Shown here one piece after another: positions 58,334-64,000 of a stretch of DNA of 64,000 bases; the stretch's first letter is position 1, and the number at the start of each line of letters is the position of its first letter. The DNA lies in the NCBI RefSeq assembly GCF_001879715.1, contig NZ_MNBW01000002.1, positions 231,258-295,257 of the forward strand, in the 5' to 3' direction. The notes under the pieces were generated by a model. That model saw only the letters and a program-made list of their open reading frames with translations. It was not told where the DNA came from and did no database searches. A program made the translations under genes and the position numbers. Source of the stretch: Nioella nitratireducens. GTDB taxonomy: Bacteria; Pseudomonadota; Alphaproteobacteria; Rhodobacterales; Rhodobacteraceae.

Positions 58334-58930
58334 ATGTCCTGGACCGACGAGCGGGTCGAACTTCTCAAGAAAATGTGGGGCGAAGGACAATCGGCCTCTC
58401 AGATCGCCAAGGAACTTGGCGGGGTGACGCGCAATGCGGTCATCGGCAAGGTGCATCGCCTTGGCTTGTCCAACCGCACCGCGGCCGCACCTGCGAAATC
58501 CGCCCCCGCCGCCACGAAAGAGGCCCCGGCGGCGAAACCGGCGGCCAAGGCCGAGCCCTCCGCGCCCAAGCAGGAGCCCTCGAAACCCGAGGCGCCTGCC
58601 GCCGCAGCGGAACAGCCTGCGCCGCGACCGTCCAACGTGACGCCGCTGCGCAAGCCCATTGTGCCCGCGGGCCAGCCCCTGCCGCCGCAGCCGTCGGCCA
58701 ATGAAATCAGCCCCGAGGCACTGGCCAAGGTCAGCGAAGTGGAAAAGCACGCCAAGCGGATCAGCTTGATGGAACTGACCGAACGGACCTGCAAATGGCC
58801 CATCGGCGACCCTGCGACGGATGATTTCTATTTCTGCGGCCTGCCCGTTCAACAGGGCAAACCCTATTGCGAAGCGCATGTCGGGGTGGCCTTCCAGCCG
58901 ATGAGCAGCCGCCGCGACCGCCGCCGCTGA
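58334..58930 (+). CDS. gcrA: GcrA cell-cycle regulator
   Basis: GcrA is an alphaproteobacterial sigma-70 cofactor that activates transcription at CcrM-methylated GANTC promoters. The 198-residue protein has the N-terminal DNA-binding helix-turn-helix MSWTDERVELLKKMWGEGQS and NAVIGKVHRLGLSNR, a long Ala/Pro/Lys-rich linker (residues 48-125), and the conserved C-terminal RNA-polymerase-binding part CKWPIGDPATDDFYFCGL with PYCEAH. AGGAGGG precedes the ATG. Confidence 0.96.
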   Translation: MSWTDERVELLKKMWGEGQSASQIAKELGGVTRNAVIGKVHRLGLSNRTAAAPAKSAPAATKEAPAAKPAAKAEPSAPKQEPSKPEAPAAAAEQPAPRPSNVTPLRKPIVPAGQPLPPQPSANEISPEALAKVSEVEKHAKRISLMELTERTCKWPIGDPATDDFYFCGLPVQQGKPYCEAHVGVAFQPMSSRRDRRR

Positions 58931-58935
58931 GACAA

Positions 58936-59001
58936 CGGGCAAAATCTTCCCGAAGATTTTGCCCGACCCAATAGGGAAGAGCTTTCACGAAAGCTTTTCC
59001 C
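58936..59001 (+). repeat. Two tandem hairpins after gcrA
   Basis: CGGGCAAAATCTT/AAGATTTTGCCCG (58936-58965, loop CCCG) and GGGAAGAGCTTT/AAAGCTTTTCCC (58974-59001, loop CACG, one G-U pair) follow each other and are succeeded by a third of the same style (59010-59039). All three have a stem of 12-13 bp, a 4-base loop and GC ends with an A/T-rich middle. Confidence 0.85.
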
Positions 59002-59009
59002 TCCGAACC

Positions 59010-59047
59010 GCCGAGGACTTTTTCCGAAAAGTCCTCGGCTTTTCTTT
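59010..59047. terminator. Third hairpin, probable bidirectional terminator of gcrA and asmA-transglycosylase
   Basis: GCCGAGGACTTTT/AAAAGTCCTCGGC form a perfect 13-bp stem with loop TCCG followed by TTTTCTTTATC. It separates convergent genes and is a textbook terminator on the plus strand. Confidence 0.92.
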
Positions 59048-59519
59048 ATCGGCAGCCGCGTCCGGTTTCATGGTCCAGCAGCCCCGTTTCCACCAACATG
59101 CAGCGATCCCGCGCCTCGTAGTAATAGCCACGGGCATAGCGCCCGATGGCCCCGTCATAGTCGCCACCCGACAACAGCCACGCGCCGCGCAAGTAGCGCA
59201 CGCCGTAGCGCAAGTTGACGTCCGGGTTCAGTAGCTCGGACGCCGGTCCGCGATGGCCCATGGTCCGGGCGGCCTGCGGCAAGATCTGCAACAGCCCGTA
59301 GTAAGGCCCCTGACGCGCGTCGGGACGATAGTCGCTTTCCCGGTCGATCAGCCGGTGAATCAGGGGCGCGGGCACGTCATAGACATCGGCATAGTGATTG
59401 ACGAGGCGGCGCAGCTCTGGCGTTTCGTTCGGGAAGAGAGGCGGCTCGCCCCGCGATACGTCCCGACCACCACCGCACGCCGCCAGCAGCACCATCGTCC
59501 CGATCAGAAGCCACCGCAT
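59046..59519 (-). CDS. Lytic transglycosylase (SLT) lipoprotein
   Basis: This 157-residue lipoprotein has the lipobox LLAAC within MRWLLIGTMVLLAACGGG. Its SLT domain has the catalytic Glu in HRLIDRESDYRPDARQG, then YYGLLQILPQAARTMG and NLRYGVRYLRGA. It should cleave peptidoglycan glycan strands from the outer membrane or periplasm. The ATG at 59519 overlaps the asmA stop by one base. A TTG one codon earlier is less likely. Confidence 0.92.
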   Translation of the reverse strand: MRWLLIGTMVLLAACGGGRDVSRGEPPLFPNETPELRRLVNHYADVYDVPAPLIHRLIDRESDYRPDARQGPYYGLLQILPQAARTMGHRGPASELLNPDVNLRYGVRYLRGAWLLSGGDYDGAIGRYARGYYYEARDRCMLVETGLLDHETGRGCR

Positions 59520-61501
59520 CAATTGCCACCCCCGAGAAGGCGCTGCAACTGGTCTTCGGCCTCTTGCCGCAGCCGGTCTTCCAGCGTGTCCTGTGCCGCG
59601 TCTTCCAGCGATTGCCCCTCCTGCTGCTGGATGCCCAAGGCCTCGGCGGCGGCATCGGTCGCGCGCTGTTGCAGCGCATCGACCTCTTCCTGCACCCGCT
59701 CATTGGCCAGCGCCTCCAGATCCAGCGCAAAGCGCGGGCTGGCCCACGGCCCTGAAATCCGCAACGGCACGCGCAGACCAGCCTGGTTTTCGGCGTTATA
59801 GATCGCGCTTGGAATGACGGTATAGTCCAACACCTGCTCGCCGACGCCGACCGTGCCCGACCCGGTCAGCTCACCAAAGGGGGCGGTCATGAGAAGGTCG
59901 TCATTGCTGACCACGCCACCGGCCAGATCGAAACTGGCGGTGATGCTGTCATAGACCGTGCGCTGCCCCTCGCCACGATACGAGGTGTCGAGGTTGCGGA
60001 TCATGCCACCGATATCGAGACCGAGGATCGCGCCCTGCCCGAACTCGACCGAGCCAGAGCCCTCTAGCGAGTGCATCAGGGCGTTCAGGGAATTGCCGAC
60101 CATAAGAACGTCGAACCGGGCATCGCCGGTACCTTGCAGCCGGTCATAGTCGGCAAAGTCCGTCAACAGCGGGGCAAGGCCGACACCCTCGACGGCAAGG
60201 TTCGCCCGCATCGACAAACCACTGCGCCCATTGACGATATATTGCCCGGTGATGCTGCCGTCATAGGCCGCCGCTTGCCGCAGATCCAGAACCAGCCGCC
60301 CCGCGTCCAGCACCGCGCGCAGGTCGATGGTGCCGAACCGGACCATTCCAAGATCAAGCCCGCTCAGCGTCAGCGCCGCTTCGGCATCCACGGCCGACAG
60401 TCCGCTTGCGTCGATCGGGTCGGTGGACCAGCCGCTATCGGCCGAATTGCCCGATCCCGTGCTTTCACCACCCTCGGACAGGGCTGACAGGTTCAGGCTG
60501 CCGCCCGCCAGCCGTGCCCGGATCGTCGGGCGATCCGTGCCGGGCAGGATGTCGATATCGCCGGTCAGCGCGTTGTCATCAAAGGTGAAGCGACCGTTGC
60601 GCAAATGCATGGTGCCCTCGGACGCCAGCGTGAAATCGCCGTTCACGGCGATCCGCTCGTGCCCCAGCCCCTGCGGCAGGTCCGGGGCCGCCTGCCCCGC
60701 CACGCCCATCAGCGGGCCTAGATCGGTGGCGTCCAACGCCACGGTGCCCTCGACGCCGAGGGGGGACAGGCCCGCGCGGCCTTCGAATCCTGCTTCACCA
60801 CCGTCCCAGCCAAGCGAGACCACGACCGGGCGCAATTCACCCGCCAACATCGGCCCGACGCCGTCGATCGCCGCCTCGACCGAGATCGTCTGGCCGTTCA
60901 TCGCGCCCTGCCCGTCCAGCCGCGCCGGGCCGTCGGCAGAGGGCAGAGACAGGCTGAGCGACACCGCGCTGACCCGAACCTCGGTGCCCGCAGCCTCGTC
61001 ACGATAGAGCAGCGTCGCGTCGCGGATTTCGGCCAAATCGAGACTGATCGCCCCTAAACCGCCACCAGCGGCGGGCGTCTCTGGCGCCGTTTCGTCCACT
61101 GCCTCGTCGATTGTGCCATCCGAGAAATCCCAGCTGACCCGGCCATCGGCACCCGCAACCAGAATAATATCGGGGCGGACCAGTTCGAACTGCTGCACCC
61201 GCACCGTGCCCGAGATCAGTGCCCAAAGATCGACGCCGACATCGAGCCGCTCGGCGCGCAACAATGGACCGTCCGACACCCAGTCGGGATTGCCCATCTC
61301 GATGTCTTCGGCGCGCACCCCCAACGTGGGATAGATCGAGGGCCGGATATCGCCGCCGATCACCAGCGTTCGGCCTGTTGCGCGTGTGAACTGGTCACTG
61401 ACGATCGCCCCGATCCGGTCTGCCGGGATCAGGAACAGCCCGCCCACGGCCACGGCGACCAACACCACCAAAAGGACGATTCCCCGCACGATCCAGCGCA
61501 T
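59519..61501 (-). CDS. AsmA-family envelope protein
   Basis: The 660-residue protein has a single N-terminal membrane helix (RGIVLLVVLVAVAVGGLFLI) and a long periplasmic body of beta repeats ending in the AsmA C-terminal region (GLDIGGMIRNLDTSYRG, GELTGSGTVGVGEQVLDYTV). AsmA proteins of this group are bridge-like lipid-transfer or outer-membrane biogenesis factors. GGAG precedes the ATG at 61501. It is coupled to the downstream transglycosylase gene. Confidence 0.92.
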   Translation of the reverse strand: MRWIVRGIVLLVVLVAVAVGGLFLIPADRIGAIVSDQFTRATGRTLVIGGDIRPSIYPTLGVRAEDIEMGNPDWVSDGPLLRAERLDVGVDLWALISGTVRVQQFELVRPDIILVAGADGRVSWDFSDGTIDEAVDETAPETPAAGGGLGAISLDLAEIRDATLLYRDEAAGTEVRVSAVSLSLSLPSADGPARLDGQGAMNGQTISVEAAIDGVGPMLAGELRPVVVSLGWDGGEAGFEGRAGLSPLGVEGTVALDATDLGPLMGVAGQAAPDLPQGLGHERIAVNGDFTLASEGTMHLRNGRFTFDDNALTGDIDILPGTDRPTIRARLAGGSLNLSALSEGGESTGSGNSADSGWSTDPIDASGLSAVDAEAALTLSGLDLGMVRFGTIDLRAVLDAGRLVLDLRQAAAYDGSITGQYIVNGRSGLSMRANLAVEGVGLAPLLTDFADYDRLQGTGDARFDVLMVGNSLNALMHSLEGSGSVEFGQGAILGLDIGGMIRNLDTSYRGEGQRTVYDSITASFDLAGGVVSNDDLLMTAPFGELTGSGTVGVGEQVLDYTVIPSAIYNAENQAGLRVPLRISGPWASPRFALDLEALANERVQEEVDALQQRATDAAAEALGIQQQEGQSLEDAAQDTLEDRLRQEAEDQLQRLLGGGN

Positions 61502-61635
61502 TCCCAAAACTCCTTGCCCGTTTGCCGGGAATCCTAGCCCGCCCGCCGCGGTGCGGACCAGAAAAAACAGCGCTCTATCATGTCACAGGGGGGCGATTCG
61601 CGCCCCGCCACAATCGGCGGGGGGCCGGGGGGCGT

Positions 61636-61938
61636 TCAGTCCAACTCGGTCCATGGCCAGGGTTTCACATTGCTGGCCGCCGTCTGGTAGCGCGCGGCCT
61701 TGGCCACCCAGACCCCCAGATCGGTGCCGAAATCGGCCAGACGCTCATTGGGGGTCTTGTTGATCAGCAGGATGATGAACTGCACCACGGTGGCCACGCC
61801 CAACACCGTCTGCGCCAGCGAAATCATGACCGCGATGATGATCATGAACAGCAACCGCAGCCCGATCGGGTCCACCTCGGCTTCGAACTGCTCGCCGTGA
61901 ATGCGGCCCTGATAGCGGTCATCGTCGTTCTCGGGCAT
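61636..61938 (-). CDS. DUF4389 membrane protein
   Basis: This 100-residue protein has two closely spaced hydrophobic stretches (LRLLFMIIIAVMISLAQTVL and VATVVQFIILLI) and the DUF4389 features NERLADFGTDLGVWVAKAARYQT. Function unknown. It is divergent from rimO and probably transcribed alone. Confidence 0.85.
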   Translation of the reverse strand: MPENDDDRYQGRIHGEQFEAEVDPIGLRLLFMIIIAVMISLAQTVLGVATVVQFIILLINKTPNERLADFGTDLGVWVAKAARYQTAASNVKPWPWTELD

Positions 61939-62100
61939 GTGGTCACCTGTGTCTCGGCCAGTCGCGGGGCGAGCCTAGCACAAAGTGCCCCAAGCGACAG
62001 CGATGAATGGGGGGCAATGCCCAAGATCGGACCGGCCCCGACCGCCGGGCAGTTTCACACCCTCTTCCCCGGAGGCCTCGCCTGACGTATAGCGCGGGCC

Positions 62101-63498
62101 ATGACCCAGAACCCGCCCGATCTCCGCCCCGACCTCGCCAAGGCGCGCGTCCCGCACGACGCCCGCGCCACCGCGCCGAACGACACGCGCCCCGGCCAGC
62201 CCACCATCGGCATGGTCTCGCTGGGCTGCCCCAAGGCACTGGTGGACAGCGAACGCATCCTGACGCGGCTGCGCGCCGAAGGCTATGCCATCAGCCCCGA
62301 TTACGCGGGCGCCGAGGCGGTCATTGTCAACACCTGCGGCTTCCTCGACAGCGCCAAGATGGAGAGCCTCGAGGCCATCGGCGAGGCGTTGCGCGAAAAC
62401 GGCAAGGTCATCGTCACAGGCTGCATGGGGGCGGAGCCTGAGACCATCACCGGCACCCATCCCACGGTTCTGGCCGTCACCGGCCCGCAGCAATACGAAC
62501 AGGTGCTGGACGCCGTCCACACCGCCGTGCCGCCGGACCCTGACCCGTTCATCGACCTGCTGCCCGCGCGCGGCGTCTCCCTCACCCCGCGCCATTACAG
62601 CTACCTCAAGATCTCCGAGGGTTGTAACCACAAATGCAAATTCTGCATCATCCCCGACATGCGCGGCCGCCTCGCCAGCCGCCCCGCCAAGGCCGTGATG
62701 CGCGAGGCTGAAAAGCTGGTCGAGGCTGGCGTCAGAGAACTGCTGGTCATCAGCCAGGACACCTCCGCCTACGGCACCGACTGGAAGGATCGGGACGACA
62801 AGTTCCCCATCCTCCCCCTCGCCCGCGATCTGGGGTCGCTCGGGGCCTGGGTCAGGATGCACTACGTCTACCCCTACCCCCATGTGCGGGACATGATCCC
62901 GGCAATGGCCGAGGGGCTGATCCTGCCCTATCTGGATATCCCCTTCCAGCACGCCCACCCCGAAACGCTCAAACGCATGGCCCGCCCCGCCGCCGCCGCG
63001 CGCACTTTGGATGAAATCGCCGCATGGCGCGCGGATTGCCCCGACATCACCCTGCGATCCACCTTCATCGTGGGCTATCCCGGCGAAACGGAGGCGGAGT
63101 TCCAGACGCTTCTGGATTGGCTCGACGAGGCACAGCTCGATCGCGTCGGCTGCTTCCGGTATGAGAATGTCGAGGGCGCGCGCTCCAACGACCTGCCCGA
63201 CCATGTGCCCGAAGAGGTCAAGGAAGACCGCTTCCACCGCTTCATGGAGAAATCACAGGCGATATCCGAGGCCAAGCTGGCCGCAAAGGTGGGCACACGG
63301 ATGCAGGTCATCGTCGACGAGGTGGACGACCAAGGCGCCACCTGCCGGACGAAAGCGGACGCCCCCGAGATCGACGGGAACCTGTTTATTGATGAAGGGT
63401 TTGAGGGGCTGTCCGCGGGGGATATTGTCGAGGTCGAGGTGGACGAGGCGTCGGAGTATGATTTGTGGGGGCAGTTGACGAATGGAAACCTTGATTGA
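62101..63498 (+). CDS. rimO: RimO, ribosomal protein S12 methylthiotransferase
   Basis: RimO is a radical-SAM enzyme with two [4Fe-4S] clusters that methylthiolates the conserved Asp of ribosomal protein S12. The 465-residue protein has the N-terminal UPF0004 domain ([35 protein letters not shown]), the radical-SAM motif [18 protein letters not shown] near residue 175 and a C-terminal TRAM domain. The 3' end overlaps the HEPN gene by 17 bases. Confidence 0.97.
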   Translation: MTQNPPDLRPDLAKARVPHDARATAPNDTRPGQPTIGMVSLGCPKALVDSERILTRLRAEGYAISPDYAGAEAVIVNTCGFLDSAKMESLEAIGEALRENGKVIVTGCMGAEPETITGTHPTVLAVTGPQQYEQVLDAVHTAVPPDPDPFIDLLPARGVSLTPRHYSYLKISEGCNHKCKFCIIPDMRGRLASRPAKAVMREAEKLVEAGVRELLVISQDTSAYGTDWKDRDDKFPILPLARDLGSLGAWVRMHYVYPYPHVRDMIPAMAEGLILPYLDIPFQHAHPETLKRMARPAAAARTLDEIAAWRADCPDITLRSTFIVGYPGETEAEFQTLLDWLDEAQLDRVGCFRYENVEGARSNDLPDHVPEEVKEDRFHRFMEKSQAISEAKLAAKVGTRMQVIVDEVDDQGATCRTKADAPEIDGNLFIDEGFEGLSAGDIVEVEVDEASEYDLWGQLTNGNLD

Positions 63499-63958
63499 AC
63501 CTCAGGAAAAGCTCGTTCAGAGGCTCAGCGACATTGATGAGTTGGTAAGCGCTCACGAGGCTCTTACAGGCGGAGGCAGGGGTCGACCGGCAGAAAGGCA
63601 AGGAGCTGCTGTAACAAGAGCTGGAATTGTCTTGTTGTGCGCCGCTCTCGAAGCATTTGTCGAAGAAACGTTCGAGTACTACGCGATTGAGCGTTTTCCG
63701 GATAGGCTCGACACCAGTCAGAAAAAGAAAGATTATTTTCTGAAGACATCCGGAAGCCTGCATACGCTAAGTGAGTGGAATGTAAACGCGCTCTACAGTC
63801 ATCTAGGAATGCCGTGGATTCTGGACAAAATCAGGTGGCAAGGTTTCTCCAACAAACAGTTTAAGGAGAGTTTCGATGGCCTTTGCTCAGCTCGAAACAA
63901 AATTGCACATGGCTCGACCCAAGGTAAGCGGTTCGCCGCCCCCACACTTTCGAGCTGA
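63482..63958 (+). CDS. HEPN-domain protein (RiboL-PSP-HEPN-like), possibly truncated
   Basis: This 158-residue helical protein has [20 protein letters not shown] near residue 45 and the HEPN RNase motif R-x4-H in [10 protein letters not shown] near residue 142. HEPN proteins of this group are RNA-cleaving or RNA-binding and are frequent in defence and toxin loci. Base composition is visibly less GC-rich than in neighbours, and the last dozen codons do not look like a HEPN C terminus, so the 3' end may have been replaced by recombination or a frameshift. The gene begins inside the end of rimO. Confidence 0.7.
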   Translation: METLIEPQEKLVQRLSDIDELVSAHEALTGGGRGRPAERQGAAVTRAGIVLLCAALEAFVEETFEYYAIERFPDRLDTSQKKKDYFLKTSGSLHTLSEWNVNALYSHLGMPWILDKIRWQGFSNKQFKESFDGLCSARNKIAHGSTQGKRFAAPTLSS

Positions 63959-64000
63959 CGTGTGATCTGCGATTCAGAGGCTTCTTTGGTTTGTGGGGAG

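Overview
The window is 64 kb of GC-rich chromosomal DNA from an alphaproteobacterium, almost certainly a member of the Rhodobacteraceae (Roseobacter-type). This rests on the GcrA cell-cycle regulator, candidate CtrA-type sites (TTAA-N7-TTAAC), a CIRCE-controlled groESL, an F1-only atpHAGDC operon without the FO genes, a phosphatidylcholine synthase with the bacterial Pcs signature, DUF2125/DUF484/DUF4389/H-type-lectin proteins typical of the group, and dispersed intergenic repeats of a kind I recall from this lineage. No rRNA, tRNA, CRISPR array, transposase or prophage was found.

Layout. 1-5.7 kb: purE(end)-purK, a secreted lipase-like hydrolase, a NUDIX hydrolase, a DMT exporter, an orphan phnM and a signal-peptide protein with bactofilin-like repeats. 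5.7-9 kb: groES-groEL behind a CIRCE operator, then a family II pyrophosphatase. 9-19 kb: outer-membrane barrel, periplasmic cyclic-nucleotide phosphodiesterase, HAD phosphatase, MaoC hydratase, ribF-ycgN-like-ltaE cluster, an alpha/beta hydrolase plus DsbA-family isomerase pair, and prs. 19-29 kb: H-type lectin, the F1 ATP synthase operon, methyltransferase, gloB, clpA. 29-34 kb: a minus-strand three-gene unit with an ExbB/MotA-like channel, a 1009-residue MotB/OmpA-like protein dominated by periodic coiled coil, and an NTF2-like protein. 34-43 kb: gamma-glutamylcyclotransferase, DUF2125, two tandem exported paralogues, hisC-tyrC-extensin operon, priA, fsa. 43-48 kb: DUF484-xerC-pcs, then a cluster of three very small genes under near-identical promoter/operator modules, an Flp-type pilin and an inositol monophosphatase. 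48-64 kb: a 1353-residue RTX/Hint secreted protein built from three duplicated modules, metR/metF, thioesterase, argD-argF, a VOC protein, gcrA, a lipoprotein transglycosylase-asmA pair, DUF4389, rimO and a probably truncated HEPN-domain gene at the right edge.

Most of the window is core metabolism (purine, histidine/tyrosine, arginine, folate/methionine, riboflavin, ATP synthesis) and protein quality control. Cell-envelope functions recur: porin-like barrel, extensin-family hydrolase, transglycosylase, AsmA, Pcs and the ExbB/OmpA motor-like pair.

The most unusual structures are: (i) at least four, probably five, copies of a 17-bp dyad RGTGT-N7-ACACY in 45.7-46.7 kb, placed over the -10 elements of three small genes, two of which also have clear terminators; (ii) exact 49-residue (7 heptads) and 28-residue (4 heptads) periodicities in the motor-associated coiled coil; (iii) a triplicated RTX module whose third copy runs directly into an autoprocessing-type Hint domain; (iv) two families of dispersed intergenic palindromic repeats, one abutting stop codons; and (v) tandem exported paralogues with duplicated upstream regions.
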